Assembly (NCBI GenBank): GCA_035327565.1
Contig: DAOLDB010000001.1
Coordinates: 124,001-188,000 of the forward strand
DNA from: JABDLO01 sp035327565
GTDB lineage: Bacteria > Bacteroidota > Bacteroidia > Chitinophagales > Saprospiraceae
Reading direction: 5' to 3'
Length of the DNA: 64,000 nucleotides
Shown: positions 27,989-37,442 of the stretch, piece after piece
Layout: the number at the start of each line of letters is the position of its first letter
How positions within the stretch are numbered: position 1 is the first letter of the stretch
Made by a program: the position numbers and the translations under genes
The notes under the pieces: model-generated
Databases searched by the model: none
The model's input: the letters and a program-made list of their open reading frames with translations, nothing else
What the model was told of the DNA's origin: nothing

Positions 27989-28561
27989 ATGATTGAATGG
28001 ATTTCACAACCCTGGCCCTGGTATGTAGCAGGGCCTTTAATTGGTCTAACAGTACCATTATTGCTTATCTTAGGCAACAAATCTTTTGGAATTTCAGCCA
28101 ATTTAAGGCACATATGTGCAGCATGTATACCTTCCAATATTCCTTTTTTTAAATACAACTGGAAAAGGGAATCATGGAATTTATTTTTTGCAGCTGGAAT
28201 TCTATTAGGAGGATTGATCGCAGTACAATTTCTTTCTTCCTCTGAACCTTTGCAATTGTCTGAAAACACGCAATCTGACCTTGCCGCACTGGGTGTCACT
28301 TTTGAAGGAGGTCTTATGCCTGCTGAAATTTTTAGCTGGGATCAAATATTCACCCTGCGTGGATTGATTTTTTTTGTAATGGGAGGATTTTTGGTAGGTT
28401 TTGGAACCCGTTATGCAGGAGGCTGTACCTCCGGTCATGCCATTATGGGTATCAGTAATTTACAGTGGCCATCATTACTATCTACTTGCTGCTTTATGGC
28501 AGGCGGATTTCTGATGACTCATCTATTGTTGCCAGTTATTCTCAAATTAACAGGATTTTAA
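27989..28561 (+). CDS. YeeE/YedE-family transporter, first half-size protein
   Basis: The 190-residue membrane protein has about five hydrophobic helices and the family motif TRYAGGCTSGHAIMGISNL, whose cysteine is conserved in thiosulfate/sulfur-compound transporters such as TsuA. Full-length family members have two such halves in one chain. Here the first half is a separate protein, partnered by the next gene. It likely forms an inner-membrane channel for thiosulfate or related sulfur species. Confidence 0.85.
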   Translation: MIEWISQPWPWYVAGPLIGLTVPLLLILGNKSFGISANLRHICAACIPSNIPFFKYNWKRESWNLFFAAGILLGGLIAVQFLSSSEPLQLSENTQSDLAALGVTFEGGLMPAEIFSWDQIFTLRGLIFFVMGGFLVGFGTRYAGGCTSGHAIMGISNLQWPSLLSTCCFMAGGFLMTHLLLPVILKLTGF

Positions 28562-28575
28562 AAATATTAAGAAAT

Positions 28576-29094
28576 ATGAACACAAAAAAAATACAACCGG
28601 ATATTGTTGATGAATTTCAACCCAAATCCATATTACCTGAGGAATGCGAGGCACCCAATCTTCAGGAAGAAAATGAAGGATTTCTATCCTTGCTTCAATA
28701 TCTTCTTGTAGGAATTATTTTCGGAATAGTTTTCGTAAAATCAGAGGTAATATCTTGGTTCAGAATTCAGGAGATGTTCAGGTTCCAATCTTTTCATATG
28801 TATGGAATCATTGGCTCCGCAGTGGTAACGGGTATCATTTCAATTTTGATCATTAAGAAATTCAAGATTAAAACAGTCAAAAAAGAGACCATAAAAATTG
28901 CAGGCAAAGAATTTCGTAAAGGGCAAGTCATCGGCGGATTGATTTTTGGCATGGGTTGGGCCATTACCGGAGCATGTCCCGGACCATTATTTGCGCAAAT
29001 TGGGAGTGGTTTTACAGTAGTAGCCATAACCCTTGTCAGCGCCATTGCCGGTACATGGGTATATGGCAGGTTTCAAAAGCATTTACCTAATTGA
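28576..29094 (+). CDS. YeeE/YedE-family (DUF6691-like) transporter, second half-size protein
   Basis: ATG 28576 is chosen, giving 172 residues and a 14-nt gap to the previous gene. The frame remains open 111 nt further upstream, but that would overlap the first half-size gene. After a polar N-terminal tail of about 40 residues come four or five helices and the second family motif GMGWAITGACPGPLFAQIGSG, with the conserved TGxCPGP cysteine. It is probably the obligate partner of the preceding protein in sulfur-anion import. Confidence 0.85.
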   Translation: MNTKKIQPDIVDEFQPKSILPEECEAPNLQEENEGFLSLLQYLLVGIIFGIVFVKSEVISWFRIQEMFRFQSFHMYGIIGSAVVTGIISILIIKKFKIKTVKKETIKIAGKEFRKGQVIGGLIFGMGWAITGACPGPLFAQIGSGFTVVAITLVSAIAGTWVYGRFQKHLPN

Positions 29095-29433
29095 TGAATA
29101 TGTATCCCTCATAAAAGGTATTCCAAGTAATTGTTGCTTCCCTAACCAGGCAGAATGATATTCAACCTGAATGGTTTGAGTTGAGAATATTTCTTGTTCA
29201 TCGTTTTTGTTCAACAGAATAAGTAAATGTAAATCTGGTAAATATACACTGGTGGATTTTAATATCTACCTGACAGGTTCTTAGTTGACAGTAATATTTA
29301 ATAGTTGTACATTTATTGAAAATCTGTTGTTGACCCAAGGTTTACATTTTAATTTGACAAAATATGTAACAATGATTACATATTACAAAAGATATACATA
29401 TAGGATTAAAGTCACATACAGATAAATTATATA
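29095..29433. other. Intergenic region before sulP
   Basis: These 339 nt hold no gene. The only clear element is the Crp/Fnr-like inverted repeat at 29362-29383. The stretch before it is AT-rich, and no strong terminator hairpin was found after the YeeE/YedE gene. Confidence 0.5.
29362..29383. promoter_or_regulatory. Crp/Fnr-like inverted repeat before sulP
   Basis: ATATGTAA-CAATGA-TTACATAT is a perfect 8-bp inverted repeat with a 6-nt spacer, 50 nt before the sulP start. Its core TGTAA-N6-TTACA fits Crp/Fnr-superfamily operators. The form is shared with the site at 26491-26506 upstream of the porin gene. Confidence 0.6.
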
Positions 29434-31170
29434 ATGCTGAAATACAAAACCATACTTCCTTTTCTGGACTGGATGTCCAGCTATAAAAAAAATGATATCA
29501 AAGGAGATATTTCAGCCGGACTGACTGTAGGGATCATGCTGATCCCTCAGGGAATGGCTTATGCAATGATTGCAGGATTACCCCCTATTTATGGTTTATA
29601 TGCTTCTACCATTCCCCTCATTCTCTACGGTTTATTTGGCAGTTCAAGACAATTGGCTGTAGGACCTGTGGCCATGGTATCACTTTTAACCGCAGCGAGT
29701 GTGGGTGCATTAGCCACTACTGGTACGGAAGAATATATCGTCTTAGCCGCAAGTCTTGCGTTACTTTCAGGAATCATTTTGTGGGTATTGGGCATTTTAC
29801 GGATGGGATTTGTGGTAAATTTTCTTTCGCATCCAGTGATCAGTGGTTTTACATCCGCTGCGGCTTTGATTATTGGAATGAGTCAATTAAAGCATTTATT
29901 GGGTATCTCATTGGGTGATAGTCACCATATTTACACTATACTTTGGGAATCCGTAGAAAAATGGAAATCCATCAACCCGTTTGCATTAACCATAGGGTTG
30001 ACAGGAATATTCATCATCAAATATTCAAAAAAAATACACAGAACATTCCCTGGAGCTTTGGTGGCGGTTATTGTGGGTACTTTGGCGGGATATTTTATGG
30101 TTAAGTCGGGTCTTCAAATCGGGATAGTTGGGGAAGTACCCAAAGGTTTTCCAAAATTCGTTATTCCTGATTTCAATATGGATATCATAACCACTTTACT
30201 TCCTTCCGCTTTGGCCATATCGCTGGTAGGTTTTATGGAAAGCATTGCTGTGGCCCGATCAGTACAGGCCCGGCATAAAAATTATAAAGTTGTACCCAAC
30301 CAGGAATTGACAGCGCTGGGATTGGCTAATATAGGAACGTCTTTATTTCAAGGATTCCCGGTTACCGGTGGTTTTTCAAGAACTGCAGTTAACGATCAGG
30401 CAGGCGCCAGAACTGGCCTCGCTTCTGTGATCAGTGCTGTATTAATACTTCTAACTCTATTGTTTCTTACCGGATTGTTTTATTATCTGCCTAAATCCAT
30501 TCTTGCTGCAGTCATTATGGTAGCCGTATTTGGTCTGATCGATACAAAAGAACCCCAGAATTTGTGGAAAACCGATAAAAATGACTTTTTCATGCTGATA
30601 ATCACTTTTATAGTGACTTTGGTCTTTGGTATTGAACAGGGAATTGCCGCCGGGGTACTATTGTCACTTCTTGTCATTATATACAAAACCAGTAAACCTC
30701 ATTATGCCGTTTTAGGCCGGGTAAAAGGAACCTCCTTCTTTCGAAATGTCAAGCGCTTTGATGACCTGGAAGTCAGGAGAGACACTTTGCTCATCCGGTT
30801 TGATGCAGATCTGTATTATGCCAATGTTGAATTTTTTCTTAACATGATCGAAACAGAAAAAGACAAGAAAGGTGAGGATCTCAAATACATTATACTCAAT
30901 GCTGAAAGTATAAGCACCGTTGATAGCAGTGGTGTACATGCTCTGGAAAATCTAGTCAAAGATCTACAGTCAAACGGAATCCTACTCCTAATGGTGAATG
31001 TAAAAGGTCCTGTACGCGATGTACTCAACCGGTGTCAGTTTTTTGAAAACACAGGTTTTGAACGTTTCTTTTTAAGTACTCTGGCTGCTATTGATTTTAT
31101 TGAACATAGAGATATTGGGAAAGATCATTTTATTATGGCGCGACAGAGCGGCTTGAAAAATGATTCCTGA
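29434..31170 (+). CDS. SulP-family inorganic anion transporter with STAS domain
   Basis: The 578-residue protein has the SLC26/SulP transmembrane core (about residues 20-420): GLTVGIMLIPQGMAYAMIAG, PPIYGLYAS, then FQGFPVTGGFSRTAVNDQAG, the family signature. A C-terminal STAS domain follows (about 440-560, with LNAESISTVDSSGVHALENL). SulP proteins carry sulfate, bicarbonate or other anions. The neighbouring porin and YeeE/YedE genes, plus a shared operator-like repeat, make a sulfur anion the most likely substrate, though bicarbonate cannot be excluded from sequence. Confidence 0.92.
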   Translation: MLKYKTILPFLDWMSSYKKNDIKGDISAGLTVGIMLIPQGMAYAMIAGLPPIYGLYASTIPLILYGLFGSSRQLAVGPVAMVSLLTAASVGALATTGTEEYIVLAASLALLSGIILWVLGILRMGFVVNFLSHPVISGFTSAAALIIGMSQLKHLLGISLGDSHHIYTILWESVEKWKSINPFALTIGLTGIFIIKYSKKIHRTFPGALVAVIVGTLAGYFMVKSGLQIGIVGEVPKGFPKFVIPDFNMDIITTLLPSALAISLVGFMESIAVARSVQARHKNYKVVPNQELTALGLANIGTSLFQGFPVTGGFSRTAVNDQAGARTGLASVISAVLILLTLLFLTGLFYYLPKSILAAVIMVAVFGLIDTKEPQNLWKTDKNDFFMLIITFIVTLVFGIEQGIAAGVLLSLLVIIYKTSKPHYAVLGRVKGTSFFRNVKRFDDLEVRRDTLLIRFDADLYYANVEFFLNMIETEKDKKGEDLKYIILNAESISTVDSSGVHALENLVKDLQSNGILLLMVNVKGPVRDVLNRCQFFENTGFERFFLSTLAAIDFIEHRDIGKDHFIMARQSGLKNDS

Positions 31171-31262
31171 TGTAACAGGAAATGATCTTTTTGTAACATT
31201 TTGAGAAACACATCGGTCTTTATAAAGAATACAAATAGTATCATCATGTAAATAACGCAATT

Positions 31263-32687
31263 ATGATGTACAAACCACTTGCTGCTATTTTGTTGATCAT
31301 ATTTTTATTTCAGTTTTCCTGTAAAAACAAAGAATCCCATCACATTTTTCCATTTTTAGATGGAATAAAAGACTTATCCGGTATTAAATATGGAATTCTT
31401 AAAGTTCCTGAAGACCATGATCATCCTGAAAAAGGTACAATTGAATTGGTTTGGGTAAAAATCAGTCCGGCAAAAGGAAGCGAATATTCTGAACCGCTCA
31501 TTTTCCTCACGGGAGGTCCAGGAGAACATACCCTGGAATATCTTCCCTTTCTAATGGAATTAGCCGAAGTTTATAAGAGAGAAGTGATCATTTATGATCA
31601 AAGGGGAATCGGGTTTTCCAGCAGTCTGCCTGATTTTGGAAAAGCTTTACCTGCATTGTTTGCAGAGAATCTTACACTAGAAGAGGAATATATTCGTCTT
31701 AAAAACCTGCTTTCCGTTACTTCCGATTCTATTCAGGTGATGGGTCAAAACCTTTCAAACTACAATACTTTTCAAAATGCAAACGATGCCGGACATATAA
31801 TGGATCATTTTGGTTTTGATCAATACATTTTATTCGGAGGTTCTTATGGCACCCGGCTTGGAAGAGTAATCATGGATCTCTTTCCAAACAGAATTAAAGC
31901 TGCCATCCTGGATTCCCCTGCCCTATTCGAAAATGATTTCATCAAAATGCGGATTAAAAGCTTTGCACAATCGTTGGAGCTCATTTTTTCTTATTGTGAA
32001 ACAGACTCAAATTGCCGTTCCATGTATCCGGATTTAAGGCGGGATTATAAAGAGGGTCTTACAGATCTGCAAAACCAACCTATGATGATCACTTTGAATT
32101 CAACAGACTTTGTTTTGAATGCACAGGATGCAATGTATTTTCTCAGGTATCTCATGTACAGAAGTAATTCAAAAGAAACTGTCCCTGAGATTATCAAAGC
32201 CATTAAAAACAGAGACACTGACAAAATTTCTGAAATGTTTCAACCTTTGGCATCTATGATGAGTAGTGGAAATTTAACCATGTTTTTAGCTACCGAACGT
32301 TTTGAATTTTATGACAAAACCATTGATGAACAGCAACTTTACGAATGGTATGAAGAATACGGACACTTCCCGGCACCAATGGGTCTTTTTCATAATTTAT
32401 ACCTGGCAGCAAAAGATTGGATGGAAGATGAAGCAGACCCATCCAGAAGACAGTTTTATCCTTCTGAAGTTCCTGCTATTATTTTTGTCAACAAGTATGA
32501 TCCGGTTACTCCACCTTCCAATGGTTATGCTATGCTGGAAGATCTTTCCAATGGCTTTTTATTTGTATTGGATGAAGAAGGTCATGGTCAGGGAAATTTT
32601 GATTGTAAAATAGAAGTAACAAAAAATTTCCTGATAAATGTAACCCAAAAGCCTGATCCGGGTTGTTTAAATGTTGTACTACAGTGA
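31263..32687 (+). CDS. S33-like alpha/beta hydrolase lipoprotein
   Basis: The 474-residue protein starts with a lipoprotein signal (ILLIIFLFQFSC; lipidation Cys20). The alpha/beta hydrolase fold has the S33/TAP-like layout: FLTGGPGEHT (81-90), IIYDQRGIGFSS, the nucleophile LFGGSYGTRLG with Ser194, a late acid in NKYDPVTPP and a histidine in EEGHGQGN. Family members cleave N-terminal residues or esters, and the substrate is unknown. It resembles the hydrolase at 13336 in layout but is tethered by lipid instead of a C-terminal helix. Confidence 0.85.
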   Translation: MMYKPLAAILLIIFLFQFSCKNKESHHIFPFLDGIKDLSGIKYGILKVPEDHDHPEKGTIELVWVKISPAKGSEYSEPLIFLTGGPGEHTLEYLPFLMELAEVYKREVIIYDQRGIGFSSSLPDFGKALPALFAENLTLEEEYIRLKNLLSVTSDSIQVMGQNLSNYNTFQNANDAGHIMDHFGFDQYILFGGSYGTRLGRVIMDLFPNRIKAAILDSPALFENDFIKMRIKSFAQSLELIFSYCETDSNCRSMYPDLRRDYKEGLTDLQNQPMMITLNSTDFVLNAQDAMYFLRYLMYRSNSKETVPEIIKAIKNRDTDKISEMFQPLASMMSSGNLTMFLATERFEFYDKTIDEQQLYEWYEEYGHFPAPMGLFHNLYLAAKDWMEDEADPSRRQFYPSEVPAIIFVNKYDPVTPPSNGYAMLEDLSNGFLFVLDEEGHGQGNFDCKIEVTKNFLINVTQKPDPGCLNVVLQ

Positions 32688-32763
32688 ATATTTACAGCAA
32701 TAGTATTGTAAATGAAATACCCTAAATAAATTAATAATTTACAAATTTTAAGATGAAAAGGAT

Positions 32764-33408
32764 ATGAATAAAAAACATTTTGAGCAGGTTCAAAATGAAG
32801 AAATGTATGAGGAAATCATTGTACAGCTTCTGGATAATGGATTCGCTATTCAAAAAGATTTTATTCCTGCAGAAATTCTGAATGGATTACTGAGCAACCT
32901 TTTGCAGGGTATTGAAAACCAATCCTTTAAAAATGCCGGAACAGGAAATATAGTAAATCATGCTATACACCATGACATCCGGAAAGATAACATCATGTGG
33001 TTGGAGGAAGATACCGGAAATGAACCGGAACGAATGTTCCACAATACTATATGGGATTTTGCCGGATACATGAACAGCACTTGCTTTACAGGCATCAAAT
33101 ATCTGGAGTTTCATTATGCCTGCTATGAAGCAGGAGCATTTTATAAAAGACATCTCGACCGGTTTAAAAATGATGATGCAAGAATTTTCAGTATAATAAC
33201 CTATTTGAATAAAGACTGGAATGAGTTGTTTGGAGGTCAACTCATTTTATACTTACCGGATGGGGAAAGAAGAATTAACCCCGAATTCGGTATCTCGGTA
33301 TTTTTGAAAAGTGACCAAATTGAACATGAAGTAATTCATTCTACACATCAAAGGTATAGCATCACAGGTTGGTTTAAAACTGTAAACCCAAAAGGGGTCA
33401 TTATATAG
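32764..33408 (+). CDS. 2OG-Fe(II) oxygenase (SM-20/prolyl 4-hydroxylase-like)
   Basis: The 214-residue protein carries the double-stranded beta-helix iron site. His130 and Asp132 are in FYKRHLDRF, His188 is in EHEVIHSTHQRYSITGWFK, and Arg197 is positioned to bind 2-oxoglutarate. The SM-20 group hydroxylates prolyl or other protein residues. The target is unknown. It is a stand-alone gene, 76 nt after the lipoprotein hydrolase and convergent with the glycosidase gene. Confidence 0.88.
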   Translation: MNKKHFEQVQNEEMYEEIIVQLLDNGFAIQKDFIPAEILNGLLSNLLQGIENQSFKNAGTGNIVNHAIHHDIRKDNIMWLEEDTGNEPERMFHNTIWDFAGYMNSTCFTGIKYLEFHYACYEAGAFYKRHLDRFKNDDARIFSIITYLNKDWNELFGGQLILYLPDGERRINPEFGISVFLKSDQIEHEVIHSTHQRYSITGWFKTVNPKGVII

Positions 33409-33423
33409 TGACCAGAATATGTA

Positions 33424-36012
33424 TTATTGTACCCAAATCCTGCTGATTGCAATACTTTGCTTCTTTCCTATCATCTGATCATTGAGGCCGGGCCCAATAG
33501 ATATTTGTATACTCTCTATGCTTCCTGGCTTCCATACTAACCCGGGCTGATAATCAAAAAAATAAGGTAAAAATGTTGGGTATGGCCTTGGCAGGATCAC
33601 TGTTTTGACAGGAAATAAATCCTGTAGATCAATAGAATGAGCTTGTAATTCAGAATTCAAATAGACTATTGCACCATAGGCAGAGCCATCCTGAAGCACT
33701 ATTGCAATCTGCACAGGAGTGGTTTGCTCATTAAGACTTCGTCCTTCTATAATCAGATCCGATTTATTCAATATATCATCATTTCTGCCTCGGATCTTTG
33801 ATAATACAGAGTGTTTGATAGAATAGTCATTTATAACCGGGCCATGAATATTTTCTGGATCAGGCATATGTAATTGTTCCAATGTAATTTGATATTCAGC
33901 AGTTGCAGCTCCTTTTGCAGGCATTACGCTCACTCCTCCTTGCCATGGCCTGATGAGCTCTGAAGCATCTTTTTCTGCATCAAATAGTATAATGGGGAAA
34001 TCAGACGGAACGATTCGAACCTCATAAAATGTACGATCATAAAAATCCCAATCTCCGGGTTTTCCGTGTATCCCGGCCGGAAAAGTGTAAAACTGATTTT
34101 CATCATATTCAACGGAAAGGGTATATTTAAGAAAACCGTGAGTTATGAAGTGGGAAGGGATCTCCGTACTATATTTATTTCCACTGCCTTTATGAAGTGG
34201 AATGGAAAAATTCTTATCCTGAGTAAACCCCTGAACATTAATTTTTGGATTACCCCCGGGAACCAAACACTGAACTTCTATATTTAGATTCTGTCCTTCT
34301 GTTATTTCTTCCCACGGATAATGAACCAAATAGGGGACATTCACAGAAGATGCAGGGGCCGAAAATGATCTCAACTTTTCAATATCCTGATATTTTAATC
34401 TTCTTTCGCTGTCAATATTTTTTCTTGTAATCAGATACACCCCCGGCTTCACCTTTATGGAATGATCCAGAGATGATATTCGAGACTCCTCCGGATGGAT
34501 CATTGACCATAAATCAAAACCTTCGTTGAACTCTATAAGTGACAGGGTGAGCTGATGGATATTGTGTTGGATAACACTGACGGTTTTATCCGGACTGTTA
34601 TATCCAAAAGGATCCTGGACCCATAGTACATCCGGCATGATTTCAATTCTCCAGATATGATCCTCCAGCTTGTCGAGGAAGTAAGCACCTGTTCCGGTAT
34701 ATTGAATTATGGTTGAACTTCCCGTGCCGGCTATCAGACGAAGTGACTTTTCATCCATTGGCGGAATGTCCGTATGGTTGGTATGGATGAATTTTTCAGG
34801 AGCATTAAATATTGCCAGATCATTTTCATACTGAACAAGGGTATTATAAAAATGTAAATTCTCCGGGTACATTCCCTGAGATTCATATAAGGGAACTTCT
34901 TTAAATATTTCACCACATATCATTAATGCCAAAGCCTTTTGTGGTGTATATGCCAGATTCATATAATGGGTATTATATTCTGTATTGAAATGCGCCATAA
35001 AAGTCGGGTCATAGGAAAAATAGGTGGCTAATTGTATTCCTGCTTCCCTGAAACTCCTGGCCATGACAGGATAAATGTATGAACGTCCTATATCAGCGGC
35101 ATCGAATTCATAAACCAGCTTACCCCCTTTATATTGCCTGATAATGCTATCGAAAGGAATGTGATATTGATTGACATTTGGCAAATAATTTCCGGGAAGC
35201 TCTTTACGGTAACCCAATCCGGTGGGATACCATTGAAAAGTTCCCCCTTGAATACCTGCTTCAAAATATGCTTCAGCCAGATGTACTGCATGGCTGACAT
35301 TATAAAATACAGGTTGCTGGCTACCTGACCTTCGTATGGCATTGATCATTCTCCTGACAAAATGAGTAACCTCTTCGGGTGTACCCCGGTGATGAGGTTC
35401 ATTGCTGACTTCAATGGCTAAAACCGCTGGATCTTCCTTATACGTTTTCCCGGTATATGGATTCACGTGGTTCATAAATTGAGTAAGGTAGTTTTCCTGT
35501 GCTTCTATTGCTGTATGATCAGTCAGACAGGCAGCTTTTCCATATTTGTAAGAAAATCCCGGTGTAGGCTGATCTGGTTCCGGCCAGCCGTTTCCCCAGA
35601 AAGCAATAGGTGTAATGATAGCGTTGATATTTTTCGCCTGAAGCAATGAAATCAGATAATCAAAAGCATCCAAATGTTCATTAACCAGTAAATTTCCCAG
35701 TGTATCACTTATCTCGGTATCCCATACATGCACCCTGAATAAATCAAATCCCAATCTTGAAAAATGATGAACATCGTCTTCCATAATTTTCTTAGGGTCC
35801 AGGCCCATCCTTAGGGCCATTCTATAAGCGTGAGCAAAAGGTACGGTATAATTGATGCCAAATCCGGTTACTTCAGTACCTGACTCCGAATATCTCATGA
35901 TGCCCTCCTGATCAATATATACAGAAGAAGAAATGCTTTGGCAAAATAAATGGGATTGGTGGAATATTGCTCCAAAAATAGCCAAAAAGATGAAGAGTCT
36001 TTTGCAGAACAT
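33424..36012 (-). CDS. Secreted GH5-like (clan GH-A) glycosidase
   Basis: The 862-residue protein has a signal peptide (LFIFLAIFGAIFHQSHLFCQ). A TIM-barrel catalytic domain covers about residues 30-400. The acid/base is Glu205 in AIEVSNEPHH and a likely nucleophile is Glu302 in KLVYEFDAAD. FDLFRVHVWDTEI and WGNGWPEPDQPTPGFSYKYG are further landmarks. The C-terminal 400 residues are beta-rich and may be carbohydrate-binding. A cellulase/mannanase-like role is inferred, but specificity cannot be read. It begins 23 nt after the GntP permease gene on the same strand, so they are probably co-transcribed. Confidence 0.75.
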   Translation of the reverse strand: MFCKRLFIFLAIFGAIFHQSHLFCQSISSSVYIDQEGIMRYSESGTEVTGFGINYTVPFAHAYRMALRMGLDPKKIMEDDVHHFSRLGFDLFRVHVWDTEISDTLGNLLVNEHLDAFDYLISLLQAKNINAIITPIAFWGNGWPEPDQPTPGFSYKYGKAACLTDHTAIEAQENYLTQFMNHVNPYTGKTYKEDPAVLAIEVSNEPHHRGTPEEVTHFVRRMINAIRRSGSQQPVFYNVSHAVHLAEAYFEAGIQGGTFQWYPTGLGYRKELPGNYLPNVNQYHIPFDSIIRQYKGGKLVYEFDAADIGRSYIYPVMARSFREAGIQLATYFSYDPTFMAHFNTEYNTHYMNLAYTPQKALALMICGEIFKEVPLYESQGMYPENLHFYNTLVQYENDLAIFNAPEKFIHTNHTDIPPMDEKSLRLIAGTGSSTIIQYTGTGAYFLDKLEDHIWRIEIMPDVLWVQDPFGYNSPDKTVSVIQHNIHQLTLSLIEFNEGFDLWSMIHPEESRISSLDHSIKVKPGVYLITRKNIDSERRLKYQDIEKLRSFSAPASSVNVPYLVHYPWEEITEGQNLNIEVQCLVPGGNPKINVQGFTQDKNFSIPLHKGSGNKYSTEIPSHFITHGFLKYTLSVEYDENQFYTFPAGIHGKPGDWDFYDRTFYEVRIVPSDFPIILFDAEKDASELIRPWQGGVSVMPAKGAATAEYQITLEQLHMPDPENIHGPVINDYSIKHSVLSKIRGRNDDILNKSDLIIEGRSLNEQTTPVQIAIVLQDGSAYGAIVYLNSELQAHSIDLQDLFPVKTVILPRPYPTFLPYFFDYQPGLVWKPGSIESIQISIGPGLNDQMIGKKQSIAISRIWVQ

Positions 36013-36035
36013 ACTCTAAAATTTTACTCAAAGAA

Positions 36036-37364
36036 TTATTGCATAATTAAATACAGAACGTACAAAGTAGCCATTGCAGCACATCCAATCACCAATGTTC
36101 CTGTTGTATGGAGTTTATGACCTGTCTTGACATCCATATTGCTCATTTGGGTGACAACCCAAAAAAAACTGTCATTGACATGTGATACCACCAAAGAACC
36201 GGCACCTATAGCTACTACCACCATTGCTTTATCCCACTCACTGATGAATCCAATGTTTGCCATGAGAGGTTGCATGACTGAAGCTGTAGTAATCAGTGCA
36301 ACGGTTGAAGAACCCTGAGCTGTTTTTAAACCTGCAGCCAGAAGAAAAGGGAAAAAAATACCCATTTCTGATCCGGCAAGACCCTCTCCTAATAAATCAA
36401 CGATGTCTGAATTTTGCAATATCTTACCGAAAATACCTCCGGCTCCAGTAACAAATATGATATGTGCAGCCTGTGTCAGGGCTTTGCCCGTCCAGCCATT
36501 TACCGAAAGGTATTCCGTTTTGAAATTTCTGGGAAGAAACAAACATAGAGCAAAGCCTATCAATAATGCAACCATCGGCTCTCCCAAAAAATTAATCCAT
36601 GATAGAACCCACGGAGACAAACTCTCTTCGGGTTGGAATGATGATATTGACTTGAGAACAATCAATGCAACGGGCACAACTATCGGTAAGGATGACATTA
36701 AAAGTCCTGGGGGTTGATTGGTCGATACCTCTGCATTTTCAACCAATGGCCCGGGATCAATATATGTTTTGGAAGCCACTTTATTGACAAAAAGCAATGC
36801 AGCTCCCAAAGCTATTGCTGAAGTAATCCCACCTAATAGCATCACCAATGCAATATCAGCCTGAAGAATTCCTGCCGCAGCAATAGGACCGGGAGTCGGG
36901 GGCACGAGCGCATGAGTGCATGAAAGACCCAAACCCAAAGCAATGGCTGTTCCTCCTAACGAAAGTCCTGCTTTCTTAGTAAGTGTTTTATTGAGTGAAG
37001 AAAGTAAAACGAACCCGCTGTCTGAGAATACCGGTATAGAAATGAAATATCCGCTGATCCCCATGGCGGTAGAAACTCTTTTCTTTCCTGTCAGAGATAA
37101 AATCTTATGAGCCAAAACAAGCGCTCCCCCACTGTGCTCAAGAAATGCCCCTATAAGTACACCTAAAATAATAATCAACCCTACTTTACCAATGGTACCT
37201 CCAAATCCATCCTGGATGGATGCAATGATAAGCTCACTCTTCATTCCTGTAAGCAAACCAAAAAAAATACTGACGACCAGTAATGCAAGAAAGGGGTGCA
37301 ATTTTACTTTTGTGATCAAAATAATGATCGCTGCAATACTCAGAAGAATAGCAAAAATGGCCAT
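36036..37364 (-). CDS. GntP-family gluconate/sugar-acid:H+ symporter
   Basis: The 442-residue protein has about twelve hydrophobic helices and GntP-family features, including GLGLSCTHALVPPTPGPIAAAGILQ, GGIFGKILQNSDIV and DSFFWVVTQMSNMDVKTG near the C-terminus. Characterised members import gluconate and related sugar acids with protons. Nearby sugar-acid dehydratase and FAH-family genes point to aldonates such as arabinonate or xylonate as candidate substrates. It is upstream of the glycosidase gene, 23 nt apart. Confidence 0.9.
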   Translation of the reverse strand: MAIFAILLSIAAIIILITKVKLHPFLALLVVSIFFGLLTGMKSELIIASIQDGFGGTIGKVGLIIILGVLIGAFLEHSGGALVLAHKILSLTGKKRVSTAMGISGYFISIPVFSDSGFVLLSSLNKTLTKKAGLSLGGTAIALGLGLSCTHALVPPTPGPIAAAGILQADIALVMLLGGITSAIALGAALLFVNKVASKTYIDPGPLVENAEVSTNQPPGLLMSSLPIVVPVALIVLKSISSFQPEESLSPWVLSWINFLGEPMVALLIGFALCLFLPRNFKTEYLSVNGWTGKALTQAAHIIFVTGAGGIFGKILQNSDIVDLLGEGLAGSEMGIFFPFLLAAGLKTAQGSSTVALITTASVMQPLMANIGFISEWDKAMVVVAIGAGSLVVSHVNDSFFWVVTQMSNMDVKTGHKLHTTGTLVIGCAAMATLYVLYLIMQ

Positions 37365-37442
37365 TTTGGGTTATTTTAATTTAATAGGCAAAATCTTACA
37401 TAAACATAGATTTTAATATTCAAATATAAACCGTCACCGTTA

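Noticed and set aside
28465..28575. Upstream extension of the second YeeE/YedE gene
   Set aside because: It would overlap the preceding gene by almost 100 nt and adds residues unlike the family. ATG 28576 gives a compact operon spacing.
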